Shown piece after piece: positions 5,656-12,936 of a stretch of 12,936 bases of DNA; position 1 is the first letter of the stretch; each line of letters starts with the position of its first letter. The stretch comes from an uncultured Planctomycetaceae bacterium. GTDB lineage: Bacteria; Planctomycetota; Planctomycetia; Pirellulales; Pirellulaceae. A model generated the notes under the pieces. It made no database searches. It was not told the origin of the DNA and was given only the letters and a program-made list of their open reading frames with translations. The position numbers and the translations under genes are program-made. Location: positions 1-12,936 of the forward strand of contig CALBTA010000686.1 in the NCBI GenBank assembly GCA_937967755.1, in the 5' to 3' direction.

Positions 5656-6900
5656 GTGGCGAAATCACCTAAAAACTCATCGCTGCCACTGAAGGCTTTG
5701 CCGGTTGTTGAGAACTGGCATTGCGCGGGGTGCGGCGTTTGTTGCCGGGGGTCGATGATTCCGTTGAGCGCGGACGATTTGGCCCGATTGCAGTCGCAGC
5801 GGTGGGAAGAACACCCGGAATACCAGGGCGTGAAGACGACAACTCGGGAAGGGCTGGTCGGCGGGCGGACCGTATTGGCGAAGCGGAGTGACGGGCGTTG
5901 TGTTTTCCTGACCGAGGAAAACCGCTGCCGCATTCACGAGTTGCATGGCGAAGCGGCGAAGCCGGCCGTTTGCCGGATGTTTCCTTTGCAGGTCGTGCCG
6001 TTGGAAGAGCACGCCGTGATCACCCCGCGACGGAGTTGCCCGACCGCCGCGGCCGACGAAGGCCCAGCGATCAAAGAGCAACTGCCGGAGTTGAAACGTT
6101 CAGGCTTGTTCAGCACCCGTCGGCGTAATGCGCCGCCCATCGTGCGGAGCCTGCCGGGCGACTGGAAAAGTTTTTCCGCGGCGGGCGCTGCCTTGCAGAG
6201 ACTGATTTGCGACGAGCGGATTCCGATGGTCCGGCGCTTGATTCACGGTTTGCAGTTCGCTTCGCTGCTGGATGATGCGAAGTTTAAGAAGGTCGATGAC
6301 GAAGCGCTGAACGCGTTGATCGAGCTGCTCGCGGGAGTCGCGACTGAGGGGGCGGGTGAGTACTTCACCGATCGCCAGCCGGCCAGCGCGGCGGCCGCTT
6401 CGTTGTTTCGGCAGGCGGCGGCCCACTACGTTCGTGTTCACCCCGGCTTTCAAGCGACGAATACTTGGGGCGAACGGTGGCGGATGATGTGGACGTCGCT
6501 GGCGTTCACCCGAGGGCGCGGCGAAGTACCGCCAGTTCACCCTGAATTTCCGGCCGCGACGTTCGACGAGTTGGAACGGCCGCTAGGGGCGCTCGACGAA
6601 ACAGTTGCCCGCCCGCTGAATCGGTTCATTGAAACGCATGCCGTCTCGAAACAGTACGCACTGGTCGGCGCAGGCGGGCGAACGTTGGTCGAGAACTTCC
6701 GCCTGCTGGCGTTGTCGTTTCCGATTGCGATGTGGCTGTTGCGGTGGGCGGTTGGCGACCGCGAGCCTGAAACCAAAGACATGATCGACATCGTCGTCGC
6801 GTTGGAACGGGGCCGCGGCGTGCCGTCGATCGCCCGCAGCGCCGGCGCGATGGGGCAATCGGGCCAACTGCCACGGTTGGTGGCATGGTACGCGCGGTAA
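5656..6900 (+). CDS. YkgJ family cysteine-cluster protein with long C-terminal region
   Basis: The product has 414 residues. The N-terminal third holds the zinc/iron-chelate cluster of the YkgJ/CxxCxxCC family: C23-x2-C26-x2-C29-C30 (WHCAGCGVCC), then C82, C91 with H94 (NRCRIHE), C106 in AVCRMFP, and C128 in RRSCP. Such proteins bind a metal or iron-sulfur centre; the family also includes the core of the flagellin lysine methylase FliB, which has similar length, but that function cannot be assigned here. The remaining residues (about 140-414) are helical and Arg-rich, with no motif I recognise. The start is a GTG at 5656, placed after the preceding stop at 5636; no in-frame ATG lies near, and a TTG at 5644 is the alternative. 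The gap to the glycosylase gene is 19 bases, so it is the third gene of a likely operon. Confidence 0.8.
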   Translation: MAKSPKNSSLPLKALPVVENWHCAGCGVCCRGSMIPLSADDLARLQSQRWEEHPEYQGVKTTTREGLVGGRTVLAKRSDGRCVFLTEENRCRIHELHGEAAKPAVCRMFPLQVVPLEEHAVITPRRSCPTAAADEGPAIKEQLPELKRSGLFSTRRRNAPPIVRSLPGDWKSFSAAGAALQRLICDERIPMVRRLIHGLQFASLLDDAKFKKVDDEALNALIELLAGVATEGAGEYFTDRQPASAAAASLFRQAAAHYVRVHPGFQATNTWGERWRMMWTSLAFTRGRGEVPPVHPEFPAATFDELERPLGALDETVARPLNRFIETHAVSKQYALVGAGGRTLVENFRLLALSFPIAMWLLRWAVGDREPETKDMIDIVVALERGRGVPSIARSAGAMGQSGQLPRLVAWYAR

Positions 6901-6917
6901 GGAAGCAGCGGCGTAGC

Positions 6918-6935
6918 ACGGAACTCCAGGTCCGT
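6918..6935 (+). other. Imperfect hairpin upstream of the cytochrome gene
   Basis: ACGGAAC and GTCCGT-type arms surround TCCA: five base pairs, one A:G mismatch, then one more pair. It lies in the 58-bp gap after the YkgJ gene and may be the end of that transcript. It is short and could be chance. Confidence 0.25.
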
Positions 6936-6958
6936 ACACGCCGCGCGGAGTCGTTAGA

Positions 6959-9649
6959 ATGAAACGTATGAAGAATAAATTCGCCCGACTAGCCGATCGT
7001 CCCGTCGAACGGATTGGCAATCCGTTCTACATGGGGGTGGTATTAGTATGTTTCGCATTGTGTGCAACCGCCCTGCTGCACGCGCAACAACCTACCGATC
7101 GCCCAAAGCCGGAAAACTACGACCAGTGGCGGCAAGCGCTCGATGCCGAGGCGGCGACGGCGGCTGAGTCGCTCACGGCGCTGCCGGGGTTTGAAGTGGA
7201 ACTGCTCCGTTCGGCGCGGCCAGGCGAGGGTTCCTGGATCAGCATGGCGTTTGACCCCCAGGGACGCCTAACGATCTCGCGCGAAGATCAAGGTCTGTTG
7301 CGGTTGATCATTCCCGATATTCCTATTGACCCGCGCTATGACGTGCCGCATCCGCCTGTTCCAGTTCTAACCGAAGAAGATACGAGCGATGCGGTTGATT
7401 CTTGCGAAGCCGCCAGCGGGGAGGAAGCTTACGATCCGTTCTTCGTGCAAACGGTTGAAGAAACCTTGAAGGAATGCCGCGGGTTGCTTTACGCGTACCA
7501 GTCGCTGTACGCCAACGCGAATAACTCGAAGGGATTCTATCGCCTGCGGGACCGAGACGGGGATGGGCGTTTTGAGGAAGTGAAGTTACTGCGCGCAACA
7601 CCCGGCGGCGTGGGGCATGGGCGGAATGATTTGGCGTTGGGCCCAGACGGTTCGATTTACAGCATGCACGGTAATGATGTGCGGCTGCCGAAGGATTACG
7701 TGCTGGGGCACTCGCCCTACCGCGACTACAAAGTCGACGCCCTGCTGCCTTGCGAGTGGAACAAGTTTCTGTTCAATGCCGGGGCGACCGTTCCCGCCGG
7801 GCATTTGGTGCGAACCGACGCGGAAGGCCAGCGCTGGGAAGTTGTCGCTGGCGGGATGCGGAACCCCTACGGCATCGCCTTCAACGCCGAGGGCGAACCG
7901 TTCACCTACGACGCCGACATGGAATGGGACGCCGGTGCCCCCTGGTACCGGCCGACGCGCGTCAACCATTTGGTGAGCGGCGCCGACTTCGGCTGGCGGC
8001 AAGGGACCAGCAAATGGCCGCAGTGGATGCCGGAAAGTTTGCCCACCAACCTGGACGTGGGGTTAGGTTCGCCAACGGCGGTGGAGTTCGGAACGAAAAG
8101 CAACTTCCCAAAGAAGTACCGCGATGCATTGTTCATCAACGAATGGGCTTATGGGCGGATCATCGCCGTACACCTTTCACCTGAGGGTGCCAGCTACCAG
8201 GGCGAGATGGAGGATTTCGTATCGGGCCGTCCGCTGAACGTGACCGATTTAACATTCGGGCCCGATGGACATATGTACTTTCTAACCGGCGGAAGGAAAA
8301 CGCAGTCAGGCCTTTACCGGGTGCGCTACGTGGAACAAGTCTCCGAAGTTGTTCAAGAACAATCACCCGAAGACGATCCCCACCAAATTGCCCGCGCGCA
8401 GCGGCGCGCGCTGGAAGCCTTCCACGGCACTGAAGATGCGCGAGCGATTGCGGCAGCGTGGGAGTACTTAAGCGACGACGACATCTGGATGCGCAACGCC
8501 GCCCGGGTGGCGGTTGAATGCCAGCCGGTCGATTTGTGGGCTGAGAAGGCGCTGTCGGAAACGAAGCCAACCGGCGCGCTGACCGCCCTGATGGCGCTGG
8601 CCCGGGTGGGAGAGAAGAAGCACCAAGGGCCACTGCTGGCGCGGCTGGCGGAGTTCGACCTGGCAGCCCTCACGCCCGAGCAACGCTTGATCGCCCTACG
8701 CAGTTACCAATTGACCTTCACCCGAATGGGACCCGCGGGCGAGGAGGTTAACAAGCAAGTGGCGAAGCACCTCGCCCCGCACTTCCCGGGCGACGACCAA
8801 CGGGCGGATCGGTTGTTTTGCGAGGTGCGGGTTTATACAAAGTCCCCGGCGGTGATTGAAAAGACCGTGACGTTGCTCGAAGGGGACCGCAGCGAAACCG
8901 AGAAGTTGCACTACCTCTTCTGCCTGCGCCACGTATCCGAGGGCTGGACGATGGAGCAGCGGAAGACGTTCTTTCACTGGCTGCGAAGGGCGCGGGGCTT
9001 CGAGGGCGCGCACTACGTGCCGCGGTTCGTGCATTACATCGAACAAGACTCGCTTTCCCATTTGACGGACGCCCAGCGCGAAGCGATGTTGCCGATTCTC
9101 AATGCCAAGGTCGACACGCCGAATCTGACCAGCGGCGAGCGCCCCGTGGTGAAGGATTGGAAACTGATCGACTTTGTGTTCTCGCTGGAAAAGATCGGCA
9201 AAGGGCGGGACTTCGAGCAGGGCAAAACGATGTTCGAAGTCGGGCGATGCAACGCCTGCCACAAGCTGCGCGGCGAGGGAAAAGCCTTCGGGCCGGAATT
9301 GACCGACGTGGCCAAGCGGTTCAGCCGCCGCGACTTGCTGGTCTCGATCCTCTCACCCTCAGCAGTGATTGCGGACAAGTATCAGGCAACGCGAATTGAA
9401 CTGACCGACGGCAAAGTCATCAACGGACTGGTCATCGCCGAAGACGACGAGAGCGTGCAGGTCTCCGCCGACCCGCTGCATCCCCAAATGTTGAAGACGG
9501 TGGCCAAGAAGAATATCCAGCGGCGCAGCCCTTCCCCCACATCAACGATGCCGGAGGATCTGCTGAACACGATGTCGGTGGCGGAAGTTCTCGACCTACT
9601 CGCCTACCTGGAATCCGGCGGGAACGCCGAGAGCGAGCACTTTAAGTAA
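6959..9649 (+). CDS. PVC-type secreted dehydrogenase/c-type cytochrome (beta-propeller, HEAT-like, CxxCH)
   Basis: This is an 896-residue exported protein. A signal peptide is visible: basic n-region (MKRMKNKFAR), hydrophobic GVVLVCFALCATALL (26-40), likely cleavage after HA42. A glucose/sorbosone dehydrogenase-like beta-propeller covers about 50-460 (SMAFDPQGRLTISREDQGL; DRDGDGRFEEVKLL; GHGRNDLALGPDGSIYSMHG; NPYGIAFNAEGEPFTYDADMEWD). A helical, HEAT-like middle (about 465-740) follows. A class-I cytochrome domain holds the haem site CNACHK (C764, C767, H768), with M864 in STMPEDLL as probable axial ligand. The modules match the planctomycete families TIGR02604 and TIGR02603. It is probably periplasmic and oxidises an unknown sugar-like substrate. 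The start at 6959 has GGAG eight bases upstream; the ATG at 6968 is an alternative that keeps the signal peptide. Confidence 0.9.
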   Translation: MKRMKNKFARLADRPVERIGNPFYMGVVLVCFALCATALLHAQQPTDRPKPENYDQWRQALDAEAATAAESLTALPGFEVELLRSARPGEGSWISMAFDPQGRLTISREDQGLLRLIIPDIPIDPRYDVPHPPVPVLTEEDTSDAVDSCEAASGEEAYDPFFVQTVEETLKECRGLLYAYQSLYANANNSKGFYRLRDRDGDGRFEEVKLLRATPGGVGHGRNDLALGPDGSIYSMHGNDVRLPKDYVLGHSPYRDYKVDALLPCEWNKFLFNAGATVPAGHLVRTDAEGQRWEVVAGGMRNPYGIAFNAEGEPFTYDADMEWDAGAPWYRPTRVNHLVSGADFGWRQGTSKWPQWMPESLPTNLDVGLGSPTAVEFGTKSNFPKKYRDALFINEWAYGRIIAVHLSPEGASYQGEMEDFVSGRPLNVTDLTFGPDGHMYFLTGGRKTQSGLYRVRYVEQVSEVVQEQSPEDDPHQIARAQRRALEAFHGTEDARAIAAAWEYLSDDDIWMRNAARVAVECQPVDLWAEKALSETKPTGALTALMALARVGEKKHQGPLLARLAEFDLAALTPEQRLIALRSYQLTFTRMGPAGEEVNKQVAKHLAPHFPGDDQRADRLFCEVRVYTKSPAVIEKTVTLLEGDRSETEKLHYLFCLRHVSEGWTMEQRKTFFHWLRRARGFEGAHYVPRFVHYIEQDSLSHLTDAQREAMLPILNAKVDTPNLTSGERPVVKDWKLIDFVFSLEKIGKGRDFEQGKTMFEVGRCNACHKLRGEGKAFGPELTDVAKRFSRRDLLVSILSPSAVIADKYQATRIELTDGKVINGLVIAEDDESVQVSADPLHPQMLKTVAKKNIQRRSPSPTSTMPEDLLNTMSVAEVLDLLAYLESGGNAESEHFK

Positions 9650-9658
9650 TCGATTTGG

Positions 9659-12600
9659 CTAGCGGCTCGGCTTACGCAAACGGGCGTACGTCAGGCCGCC
9701 ACAAGCAAGCCCGAACACCAACCAGATGGCCAGCGCCGCCGGTTCTGGCACGGCGACTTGCAACAGTTGGCGTGGGTCGTCGCTGAGGTCGCTGGGGTCG
9801 TCGATGACGCGGAACAGGTTGACACCGTCGACAGCAAAGTTTGGACCCAGTTCAATATCGTCGGCCAGCAGCACGTCGTACCAAGCGAAGGGGTTGGGCT
9901 CGAACCCGTTCAGTTCGACTTCCAGCGTGTCGTTGAGCGTTGCGTCGCCCAGGACTTGCAGCCATTCGCTGTCAACCGTCGCGGCAAGTGTATCAATCGG
10001 TAAGGATCCGCCGGACTCTCCATTGAAGCCGTGCGAACCGGCGCCGAAAATATCAACGACCAGCGACCCGGCATTTTGAAGGTAGCCGCCATCAACAGTC
10101 GTGATCGCCCTTTCAGCATTGGCCAAATCGGAGACCCCATCGTTGCCGACCACGAACCGGCCGCCATCCTGCGTGAACGGCCCGGAACCATTCATGTCGA
10201 TGCTGGTGACGTTCTCTAATTGCCCGCCGGTGAATTGAAATCTGGCAGGGTCGCTCAGTGAGATCTCGCTGGCGGTGTTGCTATCGTTTGCGGCGTTCAA
10301 TGCCTGCGAAGAAGTCGCCCGGTCGGCGAAAGACAACACGCCGCCTTGTAGCAGATAGTCTTGCTGCCCGGCGGAATCTTGAAGCAAGTTCCCTTGCACG
10401 GTGACCGAGCCGCCGGTTTGCGTGACGGTGTCGGTTCCGCTGTCGCGAAAGTCGAAGTTGTTGCCGACATCAACCGTGCCGCCCGCGATGGTGACATTCG
10501 CCTCGCCGGAGTTATTGTTGGAAAGGTTCAGGTTATCGGCGACGATGACTGTGCCGCCATCGTTGACGGTCAGGTTTCCCGTGCCGGCCTGGCCCACGAC
10601 CAGATTGGTGCGCGATTCCAACACGCCCGCAGCACCCCCGACGGTAACGTTACCAGTCGAACCGCCGAGGCGGCCAACTTGGACGTTCGATCCAGCTCCC
10701 GCGGCGATGACGTTGCCCGTTCCGCTGATATCAAGCGTGCCAGTGCCGTTGTTGCCGACGCGCAAAGCCCCACTGACATCCAGGTTGCCGCCTGAGATAT
10801 CGTACGTGCCGTTGCCGGCTGCCGCGGCACCCAAGGTCAGTTGGGCGTTGATGCTGACGTTGCCGGCGTTGTGATCGACAAGCCCTGTGCTGTCGTCGCC
10901 GACGACGGAATTGGCGCTGGCGGTTAGCGAAGCGCTGTTCATGTTCAAGCGCAACGTATCGACTGCGGTGCTACCGGCGATGCCGACGGTCAGGTTCTCG
11001 ACATTGGGCATCGTTCCGCCGTTGAGGTGGATGGTTCCGCCTTCGATGTCAACGTCTCCGGTCACGTTGTTGCCGGCAGCTTGCAACTCCCACGTACCGC
11101 CGCCGGTCTTGATAATGTCGCCGTCGCCTGCCCCTGGTGCGATCTGCCCGGTGATGATGCCTGTGCCATTGCCAGCCAGGGTCAGCGTGGGGTTGGAACC
11201 GCCGAAACCGTTGAGGTCTCCGGCCAAGGTCAGCGTGCTGCCGGGAGCGACATTGATTCTGGCGTCGCCCGACATGCTGATCGTGCCCGTGACGGTGTTG
11301 TTGCCGGTCTCGCTCCGCAGTGCTCCGTTGTTGGGGCCGCCATCGCCGCTGATGACAATGTCCTCAGGCGTGGTGATGCCGCCATTGAGTTGCAGTTGAC
11401 CGCCGGAGTTCACATCGGTGTTGCTGGCGGTATCTCCGAGCGCCCCGCCGGCGGTGATGCTGAGGATGCCGTTATCAATGCGGGTTTGGCCGCCGTAATT
11501 GTTGCCACCGTTGGTCAGCACCCAAGTGCCGTTACCAATCTTGATGATTCCGCCGTTGCCGCCACCGGAATTGATGACGCCGTCGATCGTTCCCTGGCTT
11601 CCGGCGCCGTTGCCGTCAAGCGTGAGCGTTTGCCCTCCTCCGATACCGTTAACGGTATTCAGCACCAGAGTCGTACCGCCGTTGACGCGAATATTCGCAC
11701 TGTTGCCAACAGTAACCGTGCCGAGAATCTCGTTGTTGCCGCCGACATTGCGGATGGCTCCGTTGTTGCCTGGCCCGGTGCCGTTGATGGTGATTGTTTC
11801 GCCCGCGCCGATGGTAATCCCGCCCGTCAGTTGCAACACAGCGCCGTCTTGCACGGTAGTGTTTCCTGTAGTCGCGCCCAAGGCTGTATCGGAAGCGGCA
11901 ATGAGAACTCCCTCGGCAACATTCGTGGCTCCCGCGTAGGAGTTGTCACCGCCCAGGCGCAGTGTGCCCGCTCCGTTCTTGGTTAGGCTGGCGGCTTGGG
12001 TAATGTCGAAACTGATATCCACTGTACCGGCTTCGACGTTGATGTTTGCGCCGGCCGGATTGGTGAAGGCCAGATTTGCTGGCCCGTTGGTAGCGCCTGA
12101 TCCTCCGCCGCCATCGAAGTTTAGTGTGCGCCCTCCAGGCCCGAGCAGTTCGATGGCGTCTTCCCCGTTGAGCGTTAATGTGCGCAAGAGTCCCCCGTTA
12201 CCCCTCCGTATGATGAACTCGCCATTGGCGACGCCGCCATTGGTGCTGTCGAACGTGGCCGTGGGAAGAGCGGTAATGCTGATGACCTCGCGGTCCCCGT
12301 TCATTTGAATAATGTCGCGGCGGTCGTTCCCACCACCCGCGGCATTGGTTGTGTGCAGCAAAACCCGGTCGTCCGCGTCGGGAGCCGAAGGTGCGTTGAT
12401 CGTTCCGGCGAGGTCCAGATACCAATTGTCGATACCCGGGTCGAACCACCCCAACGTTGAACCACCCGATGGCGGGTCGCCGCCCCGCCAGAACACTCCG
12501 TCGGCGACGGCTTGAAAGTTGTTCAGCACTTCCGTGGAAGTCAACGTATCGTTGTAGAACCGAAAGATGCCGATCTCTCCAGCGAACCCGCTATTGTTGA

Positions 12601-12936
12601 AGTTCAGGTCGACGCCGTTGGCGTTATGCCCGCCTGTGGTGCTGCCGCGCTCACCGAGGCTAGCGTTGTCGCCGCCATCCCAATCGTTCGCGCTTCCCGT
12701 CATACTTGTCACGGTCGAACCGTTGACGTAAAGGGTCAGGTTGTCATTCGTTCCCGAACTATCTTTGTCGTAGGTTGCCACGGCCTGAATGAACTCGCCC
12801 CCCAACCCTGCCAACGGCGCGTTCACGACGAGGTTACTAGGGTCGTTGCCATTCTTGATCGTGAAGCGAAGGGTATCACCATTGAGGATCACCAATGAAG
12901 ACCCGGTGCCCGATCCGCCAGACTCCCACAGCACAA
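9659..12936 (-). CDS. PEP-CTERM surface protein with LamG and autotransporter-type beta repeats (partial, cut by right edge)
   Basis: 1092 residues are visible; the N-terminus and signal peptide lie beyond 12936. The first in-frame codon that could serve as a start is an internal GTG (12932-12934), so residue numbers below begin there. Domains in order: the C-terminal part of a LamG/concanavalin-like domain (1-145; LYVNGSTV, GFAGEIGIFRFYNDTLTSTEV); a linker; autotransporter-associated beta-strand repeats (316-650; LTKNGAGTLRLGGDNSYAGATNVAEG); about seven short T5SS/PEP-CTERM-type repeats (699-872); a C-terminal beta domain (about 873-1060); and the sorting signal VPEP (1062-1065), a hydrophobic span, then RLRKPSR. 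The Asn/Gly/Thr-rich make-up fits a beta-helix. It is predicted to be exported, cut near VPEP by an exosortase and anchored at the surface. No beta-barrel is present. It converges on the cytochrome gene with a 9-base gap. Confidence 0.88.
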   Translation of the reverse strand, partial: VLWESGGSGTGSSLVILNGDTLRFTIKNGNDPSNLVVNAPLAGLGGEFIQAVATYDKDSSGTNDNLTLYVNGSTVTSMTGSANDWDGGDNASLGERGSTTGGHNANGVDLNFNNSGFAGEIGIFRFYNDTLTSTEVLNNFQAVADGVFWRGGDPPSGGSTLGWFDPGIDNWYLDLAGTINAPSAPDADDRVLLHTTNAAGGGNDRRDIIQMNGDREVISITALPTATFDSTNGGVANGEFIIRRGNGGLLRTLTLNGEDAIELLGPGGRTLNFDGGGGSGATNGPANLAFTNPAGANINVEAGTVDISFDITQAASLTKNGAGTLRLGGDNSYAGATNVAEGVLIAASDTALGATTGNTTVQDGAVLQLTGGITIGAGETITINGTGPGNNGAIRNVGGNNEILGTVTVGNSANIRVNGGTTLVLNTVNGIGGGQTLTLDGNGAGSQGTIDGVINSGGGNGGIIKIGNGTWVLTNGGNNYGGQTRIDNGILSITAGGALGDTASNTDVNSGGQLQLNGGITTPEDIVISGDGGPNNGALRSETGNNTVTGTISMSGDARINVAPGSTLTLAGDLNGFGGSNPTLTLAGNGTGIITGQIAPGAGDGDIIKTGGGTWELQAAGNNVTGDVDIEGGTIHLNGGTMPNVENLTVGIAGSTAVDTLRLNMNSASLTASANSVVGDDSTGLVDHNAGNVSINAQLTLGAAAAGNGTYDISGGNLDVSGALRVGNNGTGTLDISGTGNVIAAGAGSNVQVGRLGGSTGNVTVGGAAGVLESRTNLVVGQAGTGNLTVNDGGTVIVADNLNLSNNNSGEANVTIAGGTVDVGNNFDFRDSGTDTVTQTGGSVTVQGNLLQDSAGQQDYLLQGGVLSFADRATSSQALNAANDSNTASEISLSDPARFQFTGGQLENVTSIDMNGSGPFTQDGGRFVVGNDGVSDLANAERAITTVDGGYLQNAGSLVVDIFGAGSHGFNGESGGSLPIDTLAATVDSEWLQVLGDATLNDTLEVELNGFEPNPFAWYDVLLADDIELGPNFAVDGVNLFRVIDDPSDLSDDPRQLLQVAVPEPAALAIWLVFGLACGGLTYARLRKPSR
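9662..9751 (-). other. PEP-CTERM sorting signal
   Basis: The coding end gives VPEP (9740-9751), then a hydrophobic segment AALAIWLVFGLACGGLTYA and a basic tail RLRKPSR. This is the standard three-part exosortase recognition signal. The cognate exosortase is not in this window. Confidence 0.9.
10319..10840 (-). repeat. Seven 23-27-residue T5SS/PEP-CTERM-type protein repeats
   Basis: Residues 699-872 divide into seven units starting LTLGAAAAGNGT, LRVGNNGTGT, VQVGRLGGSTG, LVVGQAGTGN, LNLSNNNSGE, FDFRDSGTDT and LLQDSAGQQD. Each follows Lx(V/L)GxxGxGxLxVxGGxVxVxxN or a decayed form. The pattern fits the short repeats seen in PEP-CTERM and type V passenger proteins (TIGR04393-like, recalled rather than searched). 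Confidence 0.6.
11117..11989 (-). repeat. Tandem duplication of a ~145-residue beta-repeat unit
   Basis: Residues 316-462 and 463-606 align throughout: KNGAGTLRL/KIGNGTWVL, LQLTGGIT/LQLNGGIT, GPGNNGAIR/GGPNNGALR, ADIRVNGGTTL-type/ARINVAPGSTL, and TLTLDGNGAG/TLTLAGNGTG. A third, truncated copy starts at 607 (IIKTGGGTWEL) and fades near residue 650. This indicates growth by internal duplication. Confidence 0.65.

Noticed and set aside
11027..11986. 319-codon open frame on the plus strand
   Set aside because: It is antisense to the Gly/Asn/Thr-rich repeats of the PEP-CTERM gene; the repeat composition keeps the opposite frame free of stops. The sequence is low-complexity Ala/Val/Asp and has no family match.
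12932..12934. GTG as the true start of the PEP-CTERM gene
   Set aside because: The frame stays open to the window edge, the LamG domain would begin mid-fold, and no signal peptide would be present; it is an edge effect.

Overview
The window looks like chromosomal DNA from a planctomycete, most likely a Pirellulales-type genome (inference). The reasons are the 896-residue planctomycete-type dehydrogenase/cytochrome with a C-terminal CNACH haem site, a giant beta-repeat surface protein ending in a PEP-CTERM anchor, moderately high GC, loosely packed genes with few strong Shine-Dalgarno sites, and palindromic repeats in the intergenic gaps. No rRNA, tRNA, CRISPR array, transposase or phage gene was seen.

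Layout, left to right. (1) 1-227, minus strand: the N-terminal membrane part of a CdaA-type diadenylate cyclase, cut by the left edge, with a perfect 10-bp inverted repeat one base upstream of its start codon. (2) 321-2203, minus strand: a 490-residue coiled-coil protein preceded by a 125-residue tail-anchored protein resembling the N-terminal region of DUF6384 proteins. (3) 2359-3609, plus strand, divergent from (2): a 416-residue helical protein with a C-terminal region resembling TelA (toxic anion resistance). The 155-bp gap between (2) and (3) holds two palindromes. (4) 3787-4254, plus: a four-helix membrane protein with a Gly/His-rich loop, preceded by a 26-bp-arm palindrome. (5) 4523-6900, plus: a tight trio of SRPBCC protein, endonuclease III/MagIII-like DNA glycosylase and YkgJ-type cysteine-cluster protein; the first two overlap. 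(6) 6959-9649, plus: a secreted PVC-type c-type cytochrome/beta-propeller dehydrogenase. (7) 9659-12936, minus, convergent with (6) and cut by the right edge: a LamG plus autotransporter-type beta-repeat protein with a PEP-CTERM sorting signal.

How the genes work together. The trio in (5) is probably one transcript joining a START-fold protein, a base-excision glycosylase and a metal-binding protein. The two long genes in (6) and (7) make envelope or exported proteins. The most interesting candidate for an undescribed system is the divergent locus in (2) and (3), next to the c-di-AMP synthase gene: one tail-anchored membrane protein and two large helical proteins, arranged around a shared palindromic control region. 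An envelope-stress role is inference only. All family assignments come from reading motifs by eye; no database search was run.
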